From: Taudactylus pleione
Taxonomy: Eukaryota; Chordata; Amphibia; Anura; Myobatrachidae
Direction of reading: 5' to 3'
Assembly: GCA_031769625.1 (NCBI GenBank)
Contig: JAUIMM010000121.1
Location: 12,644,001-12,708,000 of the forward strand
Length of the DNA stretch: 64,000 nucleotides
Below, piece by piece: positions 1 to 10,867 of the stretch. The notes beneath the pieces were generated by a model. The model was not told the origin of the DNA. It saw nothing but the letters and a program-made list of their open reading frames with translations, and searched no databases. Made by a program: the position numbers and the translations under genes. Each line of letters starts with the position of its first letter. Positions within the stretch are counted from its first letter, which is position 1.

Positions 1-602
1 TGTAGATAAGGTGTTAAGGGACCAAATGTAGAGGATATTGTAGGATGAGCAAGCATGGGCAGGCATACCAGACAAGAAACCAGTTCCGAAAGTGTAAGAA
101 GACTGTTCCTCGATACTCACTGTTTAGTATCTTTTGCTCTGGTGCATTTTAATACCCTGTTCAAAAATATAGCACAGTAATAACTTAGGATATGCAGTGG
201 TTGAACCACCTTTAAGTTTCCATCTATATAAGATATCAAGTTTCAAACGGGGTGTACGTCCCACCCAGTCAAATATTTGAATTATAGAGTGTAACTACAA
301 TGGAGGGACACAAATGGGTACCATCTGTAGGATATAAAGAATTTTAGGGAGGGAGTTCATCTTTACCAAATTCACTTGGCATAGCCAAGAGGTTGATTAC
401 TTTGGTCATATTTATCATGAGCTTCCCTCCCTAGAATAAACTGTACTTAGTCTTCGTGAATGAGACCCAGAAGGATAGTTTTAAACAGTTAGATATTAAA
501 CTATATGCTAAGGTGATAGCTATACTTAGAAGGGAGATTGGTCTGTAACTGGGCATAAGGAAGGGTCTTTGCCTTCCTTAGGGGTCATGATTATATGTGT
601 CT
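1..602. other. Unassigned sequence, no gene seen
   Basis: No long open frame, recognised repeat terminus or RNA gene is visible here. Composition is ordinary AT-rich intergenic sequence. It may be old decayed repeat, but I cannot assign it. Confidence 0.5.
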
Positions 603-608
603 CTACAG

Positions 609-900
609 CAGGGGTGGCCAGACTGCTGGACTCAAAAAAGGGGTGTGGCATACAAAAAGGGGGCGTGACCTCTCAGCAATGGGCGTGGGTCTGTCCTGTC
701 AAAATACATAGTATCCCCAATTAAATTACGCAACACAGTAGTACAATCCTATTCACATTACACCGCATATAGTGCCCCTGATTCACATTACATCCCATAG
801 TAGTGTCTCTTATTCACATTATGACACACAGTAGTGCCCCTTATACACATAATGCCCACAGTAGTAGTTACAATGATGTGCGGTCAGGTGAGGCAGAGCC
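609..900 (+). mobile_element. hAT-like left end with start of a 30-bp minisatellite
   Basis: Begins CAGGGGTGGCCAGAC, the same terminus (reverse-complemented) that closes the complete hAT-like element at 22307-23276. From about 741 it runs into imperfect tandem units of the type CACAGTAGTGCCCCTTAT plus TTCACATTATG. No right end or target duplication was found, so the extent is approximate. A further stretch of the same unit lies at about 1575-1690. Confidence 0.5.
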
Positions 901-1083
901 TTTTCTGTCATACTTCAGTATACTCCACAGTTTTTACTACAAAAATTATAACAAATCCCTGATCAAAAACACTAAATTTCCAGCACTATATACTGCTGCA
1001 CCTTTGTATAATGCCAACATGAACCCTCGGGTTGAGATGGGTATGAGATGCCAGAAGCCCGATCACTGAAGATCCCGACTAGG

Positions 1084-1335
1084 GCAGGTAAGTACCCTAA
1101 CCCCTCTCTTAGTGGTGCCTAACCCTAACCTCCTTGGGGGTGCCAAACCCTAACCTCCCCCCTGGTGGTGCCTAACCCTAACCCACCCTTCCCGCACCCT
1201 AAACTTAACCCTCCCAGGGGGTGCCTAATCCTAACCTCCCCCCAGTGGTGCCTAACCCTAACACCCCCTTCCCGTAGCCTAACCCTAACCCTCCCTGGGG
1301 GGTGCCTAACCCTAAGTCCTCCTGGGGGTGCCTAA
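1084..1335 (+). repeat. Minisatellite with telomere-like CCTAACCCTAACC motif
   Basis: About seven imperfect units of 30-40 bp, each holding CCTAACCCTAACC followed by a C-rich or GGTGG segment. It is not a pure telomere array because the hexamer is interrupted in every unit. The G-strand version of a similar repeat lies at 14406-14515. The sequence after it (to about 1500) is rich in CGGGAT/CCGGCGG-type short inverted motifs and may be the body of the same element. Confidence 0.65.
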
Positions 1336-2173
1336 ACTTAAACTCTCCCCTTCCCTCACAGCTGAAGCTAATACTTACCGGTGTCTGGACATTCTGGATA
1401 CTGATGTCCTTCGGGATATCGGCACCGCCATCATGCTGGGCAGCAGGATTCCGGCGGCGGGATTTCAGCGGCCAGCATCCCGTCCGCCGGCAATTTGACT
1501 ACATCCCCTTGGGTTCATATATGTATCTATAAATCTGGCTCTGATAATAGCGAGTCCCTCCCCAGCCATTTACCTCACCACATGTCACGGAGTAGTTCCC
1601 CTTATACAATGTCCACTGTAGTAGTGCCCCTTATGCAATGCCCACTGTAGTAATTCCCCTTAAGCAATACCCCACAGTAATAGTGCCCCTTATGCTTTGT
1701 CTCCTGTGTCTGCCCACTGGTGCTGCAGCTGCCCACTGGGGCGTCTCCTGTTGCGCATGCCCACTGGTGCTGCTGCATCTGGCCCCTCTGTCTCCTTCAG
1801 CATCTGCACTGGTGCTGCGGGTGCTACTGTCACTGTGCTCCATGTGCTCCATGTGCTCCCTGTCATGTGGTCTGGGCGCCTGCAGCTAATGTCATCTGCA
1901 GGTACACCAAACATCTAGTCAGAGAGTATCTGAGCAACCCAGGTCTAAGCACCCAGGTTGTGTCCGTTCACACTACAGGCAACCCAGGTCGCGAACTAGG
2001 TACTCCAACTCAAGTAGTTTCTGTTCACACATAGCCAAGACCCGGGTTGATGTGCGTGCACTGGATAAAAAAACAGGGTTTTTGGCTTACAGTATGTGTG
2101 ACAGAGGTATTAAGCAGCCATTTGTGCCTCCCTCTGTTGTTTCATATATAAGCCCAGATGGATGCACTTACCC
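1336..2173. other. Repeat-derived sequence, no gene
   Basis: Contains GC-rich inverted motifs (about 1370-1500), units of the CAGTAGTGCCCCTTATGCA minisatellite (about 1575-1690), and at 1917-2065 short segments with CACCCAGGTTG and ACCCGGGTTG resembling the interior of the elements at 20885 and 51420. The open frames at 1.6-2.0 kb lie in this minisatellite and show no protein-like conservation. Confidence 0.4.
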
Positions 2174-2450
2174 CTAAAGGTGCGTACACACGTAACGATT
2201 TTTTGAACGATTTAACTATAACGATGTCGTTATCGTTCAAAAAATAGTTCAGTTTCTGAGTTATAACGATGAACGAAAATAGTTCAAGCGCGCTCCCATT
2301 TGTAGTTTAACACATCGATTTTCATTAAGGGAAGGAACATTTTTCGTTCATCGTTGTAAAAATAGTTTATTACACTTCATGAGAAAATCTGACAGATAAT
2401 CTGACAGATAATCGTTGGCTACAAATTGTTACGTGTGTATGCACCTTTAG
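2174..2450. mobile_element. MITE with GGTGCGTACACAC ends
   Basis: Terminal inverted repeats CTAAAGGTGCGTACACACG and CGTGTGTATGCACCTTTAG match over at least 18 bp with one mismatch. The interior is full of ATCGTT/AACGAT words that can pair with each other. No clear target duplication. Termini resemble the element at 40511-40816 that interrupts the Harbinger transposase. Confidence 0.75.
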
Positions 2451-2545
2451 TACACATTTATGTGCTTCCCAGACCTTAGAAACATCAGGGGTATCATTAA
2501 GTTCAACAAAATCATCTATGGCAGATTTTATCTGGGATTTACAGT

Positions 2546-2702
2546 AAGGGGTATATTTACTAAAGTGCGGGTTTATAGAAGTGGAGATGTTGCCCATAGC
2601 AACCAAATTCTAGCTATTATCTTCTAGAAGGTGCTAGATACATAGAATCTGATTGGTTGCTATGGGCAACATCTCCACTTCAATAAACCCGCAAATATAA
2701 CC
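2546..2702. mobile_element. Palindromic MITE (GCCCATAGCAACCAAT family)
   Basis: Near-palindromic element starting AGGGGTATATTTACTAAAG, with GGAGATGTTGCCCATAGCAA in one arm and its complement in the other. Further copies lie at 7291-7465, 33262-33412 and 45516-45875. This motif is, to my knowledge, very abundant in frog genomes. Confidence 0.8.
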
Positions 2703-3119
2703 GTAAGTGTATTGTAGCAGCACAGTGACATCCCTTCCCGCATGCGAGGAGGGACGTTGTTTGCCATGCGCCGCCAAAAAGGGGGATGTGGCCACGCGAG
2801 AAGAGGGTGTGGCCACACGAGAAGGGGACGTGGCCACACGCCTCTAACCCCTTGCCTATTACTTTGGGGGAAGGGGGGGTGCAGAAAAGAGTGCTGGCCG
2901 GCTCCCTCAGTGATAGGAGCAGAGTGCTGCACTCAATTTTACAGTGCAGCACCTGGCTCCTGTCATTGAGGGGGAGTCTGCACCTTGATGTCACCCCTCA
3001 GGGCCACTGTAGCAGCTTATCATTTAAACACCAAGACCTCTGTTTGAAAGAGGGTTGTGGTAGGGAAATTAAGGCCAAGTGAGTGGTTGGATCCAGTGAT
3101 AGGGCCGATCAGTGCATCG
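2703..3119. other. Unassigned, GC-rich in part
   Basis: Contains three imperfect units of GTGGCCACACGAGAAG at about 2790-2845. The overlapping open frames on both strands here are not protein-like. No gene seen. Confidence 0.4.
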
Positions 3120-3768
3120 TGAAGAAGATTAAAGTGTATATGGCTAATTAAAAATATAGTCTAATCTTGAATATGATCTATGTAAGTGTGAGTAAAAAGA
3201 ATAATCTCACCCTGTACGGTTCAGTAATCTCCAGGTGTCAGTCAGCTGGTGCTTGTGGAAGATGCGTCTTTCCTGATGGTATATTCTGCTAATGTGGCAT
3301 GGGGCGTTGGACGATGTATCGGCTAATGGGTCCATAGCTCAATTGAAGTCACCTTCAAAGACGGTGATGCCTTCTAGCAGGGGCACGGTTTTACCAGTCA
3401 GCTGGTGGAAGAATGTAGGCTGACCCTGGTTGGGTGCATAAATATTAATATGCGTAAATAATTGGTTACAATTTTTGCATTTCAATGAAAAAATACCCTG
3501 CCTTCTATTAATCTATGGATTTCCACCTCCAACAAGGGCAAATGCCTAGCAAATAGATCCGCAACTCCTAATGTTTTGCCTCAGCTATTGTTGTTAAAGA
3601 AGACATGAGGATACTAATGATTATGTGAAGAAGGGGAGTGGGGAACATAAAGGCCATGTCTATCTTATCTGCCAGAAGTGACTGGAGGAGTCTGTACCGC
3701 TTTTCAGGGATGTTGAGTTCCTTAGCATTAATAGAGGTTATGCAGAGGTTAACTGTAGACACGGACAT
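3120..3768 (-). pseudogene. L1/Tx1-like LINE ORF2, endonuclease domain relic
   Basis: Read on the minus strand from 3768, the frame gives ITSINAKELNIPEKRYRLLQ, the start of an L1-type apurinic endonuclease (the usual layout is N-G-L-N-S-P-x-K-R ... L). After frame changes the same strand continues with INIYAPNQGQ-like and GDFN-like segments near 3350-3450, the expected order in that domain. Several stops and shifts show it is dead. It pairs with the ORF1 relic at 5815-6691, same strand and correct order, so both probably belong to one L1 copy split by later insertions at 4.1-5.7 kb. Frames were read by eye; the lower boundary is approximate. Confidence 0.7.
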
Positions 3769-4185
3769 TGGACGTTATTAGGAAACCAAAAAATAATTTC
3801 AGGAACATTGGGACTAGGACGGAGTGTAAGTGGATTTCTTAATAGGAGGAGGGATGACTGTGGGAATGGGGAGGGCGAGGGTGGGGGGGGGGAAGTATGA
3901 ACCACTCAAATATATAAAACTAGGGAGGAGAGAAAAGGGAAGGGGATGAACAGTAAAATTAATAGAAATAAAATAAACAAGGACAAGAAGAAGGGGAGAA
4001 TAATTGGTGGTATTCTACACCCTGAGATTCAAAAGCGTGAGTTTATGGTAAGCAAATGATAGGACAGGCTCACCACAGCATACATAGAGCTTAACATGCT
4101 CCTGAAGTATTATCTGTGTATAAGTGACAGGACCTAGAAATAAGAGAAACTTACAGAGAAGGAAGTGTTTGTGTGTGTGTGGTGA

Positions 4186-4667
4186 CAGGGGCGGTCATCC
4201 CGGCGCCCCCACACACATAACCAGCGACCCAGGGACTAGGGGCACAGGTGGACTGCTGCCTGCGCTGCTGAGTGATCAGCAGGGCGCAGGCAGATACCTG
4301 TAAGGGGACAGTCCGGGGATCAGCGGCGCTCAGTAACTTTATGGAACCGGCGATGTCAGTGGCCGGTGCAATAAAGTTTCTTTTGTTTAATTGGTGCAGC
4401 GTGCGTAACGTCATGACGTCACGCAGCGCTGCACCCATTGAAAGAGAGCAGGCAGCCGAGGAGCTGTGCTGCAGTGAGCCGCCTGAAAACAAATAAGGTA
4501 AATGTGGGGGCTGGGCACTGGGGAGTGAAACGCAATGTGCCGAAGAGACAGACAGGGTCTGTCATAGGGTCACCAGGGAGGGGGGGCACTGTGGCTGTTT
4601 TGGAGGGGGACAAAGACCCCCACAACTTAGTTGCCCCGAGGCCCCCACAAGACTTAATCCGGCCCTG
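4186..4667. mobile_element. hAT-like MITE, CAGGGCCGGATTAAG ends
   Basis: Starts CAGGGGCGGTC and ends CTTAATCCGGCCCTG, typical hAT-like termini. The flanks TGTGGTGA (left) and a nearby TGTGGATGA about 10 bp past the right end suggest a decayed 8-bp target duplication, but it is not exact. It lies between the two coding parts of an L1 relic. The interior has a GGTAAAT donor-like motif at about 4495 and GC-rich sequence. Confidence 0.6.
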
Positions 4668-4925
4668 GGGAAGTCCTGTGGATGATGACGTTGAATCAGT
4701 ATCTCTTCCCCTCACAAAACAAAGTTACTGAGCTGAAAAAGGCATCCAGGTGTTGCTAGAGATGGAAGTAGTGATGGGACTATTAGCCTTTTGCTTAAGT
4801 CAGTGAACTGGTTGCCATTCCCCAGCATCTGTCATTAGATCTGGGAGAGGAAGATGGACAGAAATGTCTGTACAGTACAGTAAGTGAACCCTTTGCAAAT
4901 TCAAAACCACACAGAAGGTATCTGT

Positions 4926-5735
4926 AAGGATGTGGCCTGGGATCAGTCGTTACTTACCCCTGTGCCGGCGTCTCCATGCTCCGAGGCGTGGGGATGTCAG
5001 GCCTAGGGTCCCATAGTCGCTGAGTATTCTCCCAGGGGTCCATTAGAATTCTCATGTGCGCATCTTGGTTCCATTAGCATGGACATGAACGCCGCCATGT
5101 TGGTTCGTGTCATCTGACTTGTATCCTCCAATGGTAGTCTGCGGTCAGTCAGCTGATCATTGATCGAATGAGGAAGCTACCTAAGGTTATTTAAATCTAA
5201 CTCCTGGAACAGGAAGTTGCCTGTGCAACTTCGCTTCTCTTGTGGTTACTCGCTGAGACTGCGTCCTAAGGCTCCACACTTACCTTATGTGTTCTCTACT
5301 AGTTGCAACCCTGAGTACAACACCTCTATTCAGCGTCTGGATACTTACCAGTAATAATATCTCTAATCAGTGTCTGGATACTTACCAGCTATAACACCTC
5401 TATCCAGCATCTGGGATTCGCTGTCACCGCTATTCTGCATCCGAGGTTGTCCCAGTCACTGCTATTTAGTTTGGATACCCAGTCACCTTCTGTTATCTCC
5501 TAGCCGTACCATCACTAGTCAGAGACTGTATTGCCAGTACCTTCACCACCTGCGACTGGCTCTCTAGTTTAGTCAGTATTGTTCTTGTCTTTTCCTATGT
5601 ACCTACTCTAGGGGCCACGACCTGTTCACTCGGTGCCGCAAATACCCATATCCCGCTTGGAGGGGTCACTGGTAAACACCACTGAGTGGATTAGACTCCG
5701 CGGCCTGGACTAGGTCTCGTAAACATCTGGGAACA
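4926..5735 (+). other. Possible solo LTR or LTR-like insertion
   Basis: An insertion of about 0.8 kb is implied because L1 coding sequence resumes at 5815. It begins TGTAAGGATGTGGCC, has a TATA-like TTATTTAAATC at about 5187-5197, then short duplicated segments around ATACTTACCAGT/C (5340-5400). No matching second LTR, primer site or target duplication was found, so the LTR reading is weak. A SINE-like or unclassified repeat is equally possible. Confidence 0.25.
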
Positions 5736-5814
5736 GCCTATGATGAAGAGCTATATCCACCCACCACATCTCCTACCTCCGATTCACCCTAGCCCCCTGG
5801 CTACTGAAGTCAAA

Positions 5815-6691
5815 ACTAAGGACCAATCATCAAAGGGTCTGACAGCATCAAGGTCATCAGGAGAGGTTAAAGTGACTAGCTTCCCTTTATGGGTGACCTG
5901 TAGGTTAAATGGGAAGCCCCTACGATACTTAAAATTTTTGTGTCAGAGTTCATCCGTAATGCATTACGTTGCCGAAGTGTGAGAAAGAAAAAGGTTTGAA
6001 ATTATTTTTATATGCTCTCCGTTAAAGTCAACAACCTCCAATTGCAAACCTTCCGAAGGATTTCTTCTTTTTAAGTAAAATAATGGAGTCTGCAGATCAT
6101 GTCATGTGCTTTGTCAGAAGGGAGATCCCGTGGCCTTAAGGTCTTATGGGCCCTGTCAAAGAATCCTCTCGGATCTTGTTCCAAATTCTTGTTAAACATT
6201 TTTGTCAAGGCATATACCAGACCCTTTTGGGAAACATCCTCAGGGAGACCCCTCACACGAATATTGTTGCGCCTCCCTCTGTTATCATGGTCATCCATCC
6301 TCCTTTTGAGTTGGCTTAAATCTGCAGCTTGGGAAGAAATAATATCCGACATTTTCAAAAGAAGGACATCAGAAGATGCTTTGGTCTTTTCGATAGTGGT
6401 AATCCGCTCTGCGAGCTGAGAGATGTTGCGTTGCAGGGAGGTGGTTTCCTGACATGTGGTATCTTGTACAGTATATCCTTTTACAGTCTGAGTGTTTTTT
6501 TTAATTCTGTTCCCAATGTTGGAGGAGTGGAAGGGTTCTCGACTGCCCATCTGGGAAGGGTCTGATGAGGCGTCAGAATAAGTAGGGTAGTTTTGAGCGG
6601 CCACTGTTGGGTCACTCAGATCAGATTGTGATGAGGACTCTGTAGAGTGAGAAATGTCTTTCCTATAAATGGATTTTCTATCCTTGACCAT
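5815..6691 (-). pseudogene. L1/Tx1-like LINE ORF1 relic
   Basis: The minus-strand frame starting at 6691 (MVKDRKSIYRK) runs 206 codons. It has a central coiled-coil (NISQLAERITTIEKTKASSD), then RRNNIRVRGLPEDV and FFDRAHKTLRPR, the signature of the L1 ORF1 RNA-binding domain. The open frame stops at 6071, but in another frame FKYRRGFPFNLQV and LTSPDDLDAV (about 5930-5820) continue the expected C-terminal domain, so at least one frameshift is present. ORF1 proteins bind L1 RNA in a ribonucleoprotein. The first 206 codons are still open, which suggests moderate age. Confidence 0.8.
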
Positions 6692-7131
6692 GGCGGCTTA
6701 GGGTAATGGCAGATCAGGGTACATGTAGTGGCAGATGTACCAAAATATTATTAAGAGTCATGAGTAGCAGTGGACCCTCTTTGCTGGCTATGTAGGCTGT
6801 CATCTTCCGAGAAGTAGAGAGGGTCATCCCATGACAGTGAGGAATATGGTGAACATGTGTGGTCAGGGCCAAAACATCCAGTAACATCTTTAGGAGAGTA
6901 TTGAGATTTAACAGTGGAATCTATATATGCATTGCAATTGCCAGAATATCCACTAGATGGTGCTGGTGGTGACAATATACCAAGTCCCAATAAACTATCG
7001 GCTTAGTAAGAAGACAACATCTAAATAACATGAGCACTGTGAAGTATGAAAAGAGAATCTGGTTTTAGGAGAATATCAGGGAAGTGTAAAGATTGGAAGT
7101 AAAGTACAAATCTTCACAGCTACCTCAGAGG
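6692..7131. other. Probable L1 5' region, no clear gene
   Basis: Lies upstream of the ORF1 relic on the minus strand. A short minus-strand frame (6751-6990) has no recognisable domain. Probably L1 5' untranslated sequence or flanking DNA. Confidence 0.35.
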
Positions 7132-7290
7132 CAGAGCCGGATTTAGACCTCATGGGGCCCTAAGCAAGATACCGGTTTTGGGGGCCCCCTCCCTCAAACA
7201 ATCCATAGCACTATATTTTCATTCCTAATTCATGCTGCTGTACAGCATCCTGAAGGAAAGGTCCACCGTGGTCTTGAAACATCGGCTATG

Positions 7291-7465
7291 AGGTATATTT
7301 ACTAAAGTGAGAGTTTTTAGAAGGGGAGATATTGCCCATAGCAACCAATCAGATTCTACTTAGCATTTAACTAGCAGCTTCTAAAAGATAATAGCTAGCA
7401 TCTGATCGGTTGCTATGGGCAGGATATCCACTTCTAAAAACTCTCCCTTTAGTAAATATACCCCT
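7291..7465. mobile_element. Palindromic MITE nested in the hAT element
   Basis: AGGTATATTTACTAAAGTGA at the left and its complement, ending AGTAAATATACCCCT, at the right, with ATG duplicated on both sides (7288-7290 and 7466-7468). Same family as 2546-2702. It must have inserted after, or been carried by, the 7132-8321 hAT element. Confidence 0.85.
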
Positions 7466-7559
7466 ATGTATTTACACTTGATCTTCGCTAGCTATTGCTA
7501 AGCTTGGCCCCATTGATTGCCCCCTCTAATAGCTCTCACTGCCAGTCCATTCCATATCA

Positions 7560-7990
7560 CACTGACCCACTGCCCTCTCACAGCAATCACTCAATCTCAG
7601 CACCACTCTCTCCTCACAGCAGACAACTCCCCCAGTTTAAGCACAGACCCTCTCCCCTATGAGCACAGAACTCCTCTCTCCTCACAGCACAGACCCCACG
7701 CAGCACAGATCCCTTTCCCCTCACAACACAGACCCATCCTCCCCTCACAGAACCCTTCTCCCCTCACAACACAAACCCATTTTCAGCACAGACAACCCTG
7801 ACCTCTCAGTACAGACCCCACTACCCTCTAAGCAGACCCCCCTGACCTCTCAGTACAGACCCCACTATCCTCTCAGCAGACCCCCCTCACCTCTCAGCAC
7901 AGACCACCCTCCCCACAGATCCCACCTCCTCTAACAACACAGACTCCTCTGCCCTCACAGCCACCACAAACCACTTTAGCAGAGACCCCT
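7560..7990 (+). repeat. CACAGACCCC-type minisatellite
   Basis: Irregular tandem units of about 20-30 bp built from CTCACAGCACAGACCCC variants. Open frames through it (S/P/H/T-rich) are by-products of low complexity, not genes. Confidence 0.75.
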
Positions 7991-8335
7991 CCCCTCACAC
8001 TTCAAACCCATTCCCATCCCCTCATAGCACCTTTCTCATCTCCATGCCAAACTTACCTGCTGGGGGCATTTGTACTAGCGCTGACCTCCATGGCTCCTCG
8101 AGCGGTACTTCCTCTGCCTCCGTCAGTGTAAATTGAAATGTGACGTGATGACGTCACATCGCATTATGGAGCAGTGTCTCGTGATAGCGCAGGAGGTTAG
8201 ACACATGCAACTCCGCCTACTTCTCCAGGGCCGGATTTCAGGGGAGCCCAGCCACGGGCCCCTTGGGACCCGCCGGGTCCTAGGCGGCCGCCTATGATGG
8301 GTAGCGATAAATCCGACCCTGCTCAGAGGGGAGAG

Positions 8336-8695
8336 TAAAGGTGCCTACATACTAGACGATGTGCTCATGATGCTTTATCGTGAGCGATTTCCTTTGAACT
8401 CTCCCTGGCAGCTTCCTGGCAACTCCAGGACATGAAATGATGCTAAAAAGTGTCCAATATGACCAGCGATCCATTGTGCATCCTTAATGATTTCCAGTGC
8501 ATCGTGTACAAGATTGGCAGATCTTGCGTGCTGTAGGCAAGATCTGAAAATGCGATGTACGACCCACGGGTAAGTGCATCGGCATCGTGATCGTGAGTGG
8601 ACACTCACGATTTGGACATATTTTACACGATTTGTCATTCCAATGCATCGAAATTGGGCAAATTGTGTAAAATATTGTCTCATGTGCACACCTTA
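8336..8695. mobile_element. MITE with AAGGTGC...GCACACCTTA ends
   Basis: Left end TAAAGGTGCCTACATACTAG, right end CATGTGCACACCTTA, imperfect inverted repeats. Interior carries CACGAT/ATCGTG words as in related elements at 11825, 32158 and 53052. It begins 7 bp beyond the right target duplication of the 7132-8321 hAT element. Confidence 0.65.
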
Positions 8696-9199
8696 CATTG
8701 TGCAAATGGCAGACTCACACAGGTCCAGGATCCAAGACCATGTGACTGGTGTGGTGAAAGTGCTGTGCAGGCAGGCAATGGTGACTTGGTGCAGCACTGC
8801 TGGAGTGATGTTTGTGTGAGGGACATCGCTGTGCAGTGTCAGGATCCCCAAGTAAAGACTCTGGGAGAGTGTGGCCCCTGCCAGACCTTCCAAGTGCCAC
8901 TGTATCAGATTAGTTGAAATCCCAGAAACAGACCGGTGGCTCACATCGCCAGCACACATCAGGTTAGGTAACATCACCGGGCGGCCTCTGCAACCCAAAG
9001 GAGAGCCACAGTGTGGCAGCAGGTCAGCCCCAGGGGGGCTGAGAGTATCCAGCAGCAATCTTACTTGAAGGTGTACAAGAGATAACCAGTGTCTAGGGGC
9101 GGATTGGGCCACTGGGAAAGCGGGACATTTTGGAACATTTGGTACAGAGCATTTTTTTTTTTAGTTTACAGCAGTAAGTAAACCTATGAATGTCTAAGC
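8696..9199. other. Unassigned; possible hAT-like start at 9096
   Basis: No gene. At 9096 GGGGCGGATTGGGCCACTGG resembles hAT-like left ends, but no partner end was found. Overlapping open frames on both strands from 8.7 to 9.1 kb are not protein-like. Confidence 0.35.
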
Positions 9200-9460
9200 C
9201 TGCTGCCTCCTCACAGCTGTCATCCACTGCCTCTCCCCATCACCCACTATCTCCATGTCACCCCCTGCCACTCCCTGTCACCCACTGCCTCTCCCTGGCA
9301 CCCTCTGCCTTCCCCTGCCACCTTCTGACTTACCCGGCCACCCACTTTCTCCCCGTCACCATCTGCCTTTCCCCGTCACCCACTATCTCTCTGTCACCCT
9401 CTGCCTTTCCCTGATATCCACTGCCTTTCCCTGACACCCTCTGAGTTCCCCTGTCACCCA
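9200..9460 (+). repeat. Pyrimidine-rich minisatellite (CCCTGTCACCCACTGCC)
   Basis: Roughly ten units of 20-25 bp with the core CTGCCTCTCCCTGTCACC. One strand is almost free of G. No coding value. Confidence 0.8.
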
Positions 9461-9464
9461 GGGG

Positions 9465-9656
9465 TGCTGAAGGGGGGGAGGCAGGTACTGTTTACCCGGG
9501 CTTGCTGAAGGGGCCTCGATCAGCCATTCCCCCATCCTGTCAGGACAAGCAGCGCTGGACTGCAGTGACTAGAGAGACTGCTGCTGCAGAGATGATACAT
9601 TCTATCACAGACTCACCCATTACTGTCACCCTGCTCGATGCTGCTGGGTAATACTC
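9465..9656 (+). mobile_element. Left part of CAGGGGTGCTGA hAT-like family
   Basis: Starts CAGGGGTGCTGAAGGG and continues with TACCCGGGCTTGCTGA. Two other left ends of the same family are at 13032 (plus strand) and 32136 (minus strand). The right end is not identified. Confidence 0.5.
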
Positions 9657-10132
9657 AGGGCCAGCTCCAGGGCTAATAGAGTCCTGTGCCGGCCGAGTGC
9701 TCTGAGCTCCTTATCGCGTGCGGCTCAGCACCACGTGACTGAAATTGGGGGCATGGCCTAATTACCATAGGCCATGCCTCCTTACATGACATTATCTGAG
9801 GGGCGTGTCCGCATGGCATGCCTCCAAATAACATCAGGCTGGGGGGAGCCTCATTAGCTGGGCTTCCCCCAGCCCTCTCACGGAACTGAATGGATGCCGT
9901 GTGCATGCGCGCAGCATCCATTCAGACTCCGGGGTCCCGGTACCGTCGCACAGCTGCGGAGGCGGGGGTCCCCAGCCCCCCAATTTGACCACCCGCGGGC
10001 CACTTCGGCCCACGGGTGGAACAGCGGGACATTACTGTCCCGCTGAAATTGGGATGCTGGGGAAGGGTGTGCCCTCTATGGGTGGCGCCCCTGTTCGACC
10101 GCTCAGGTCGAATACCCTTAGAGCCGGCCCTG
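9657..10132. mobile_element. hAT-like element, CAGGGCCRGCTC ends
   Basis: Left CAGGGCCAGCTCCAGGG and right CTTAGAGCCGGCCCTG are imperfect inverted repeats. The flanks do not show a clear 8-bp duplication. Interior is GC-rich and holds no gene. Confidence 0.55.
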
Positions 10133-10352
10133 GTATGGAGAAAGTGTTTTGTTGTGAAGAAGTGTGTATGAATGGATAGAGAAGTTCAAAGAATGTCACA
10201 CGTGCCTCATCGAACTATCACCTGTCCCCTGAATGAAGCCCGAAGATTCACGTCTAATGAAGAGCTGAAGACAGCGGTGCATTTGTGGCTCGCAGCTCAG
10301 CCTAAAACATAGTTAATGAGGGAATACAAAAGCTTGTTGACAGATAGACAAA

Positions 10353-10867
10353 GGCCCTGATTCAGACCCGCTCGCAGTTCTGAAGGGCGTTTTTTTTTAT
10401 TTTGAGTCCGACCTTCTGGCCGCTTGCTAAGCTGTGGGTGACCACCCACAGCTTTTTCCTAGTGGCCAGGTGATGGTCGCGACCATCGGGCTTGCGACAA
10501 GACCCTTGTGGTAGGGTCTCGTCTGCCGCAAGCCCCAGTGAGCTTCTGGCTCTAATAGAGCCGGAAGCTCACTACTGACATCACTCGTGATGTCAGTAGG
10601 GCCTCCCCCAAATGGCAAGCGTTCCTTCGGGAATGCCTCCGTTTGGCCAGCCACCCCCCCTCCCCACCTACAAAACGGGGCGAGCTGTCGATCAACATCG
10701 ACAGCCGTCCCATTTGTAGCGACCCCCGGAGCGAGAGAATTTCTCTCTTGCTCCGGGGCTTGCGCAAACGCAGTGCGCACGCAGCACTTGCGCAAATGCA
10801 GTACGCACGCAGCACATGCGCACTGCCCGCCCATCGACCCACTTGCGAGCGGGTCTGAATCAGGCCC
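10353..10867. mobile_element. Harbinger-type MITE, TSD AAA
   Basis: Starts GGCCCTGATTCAGACCCGC and ends GGGTCTGAATCAGGCCC, with AAA repeated at 10350-10352 and 10868-10870. The interior is rich in short hairpins such as CTGACATCACTCGTGATGTC and in GCGCATGC-type motifs. The ends differ by one or two bases from those of the 7.8-kb Harbinger element at 35937-43779. It has no coding capacity, so its movement would have needed a transposase from elsewhere. Confidence 0.9.

Larger units (their letters stand above)
7132..8321. mobile_element. Complete non-autonomous hAT element with 8-bp TSD
   Basis: Starts CAGAGCCGGATTTAG and ends TAAATCCGACCCTG (imperfect inverted ends) and is flanked by a perfect 8-bp duplication CTCAGAGG at 7124-7131 and 8322-8329. 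No transposase. It contains a nested palindromic MITE (7291-7465), a C-rich minisatellite (7560-7990) and an AACTTACCTG motif (8050), the complement of a splice-donor-like CAGGTAAGTT that recurs in other hAT-like elements here. Confidence 0.9.

Noticed and set aside
1084..1335. Ancient telomere or chromosome-end remnant
   Set aside because: The hexamers are interrupted by spacers in each unit and resemble an element-internal minisatellite.
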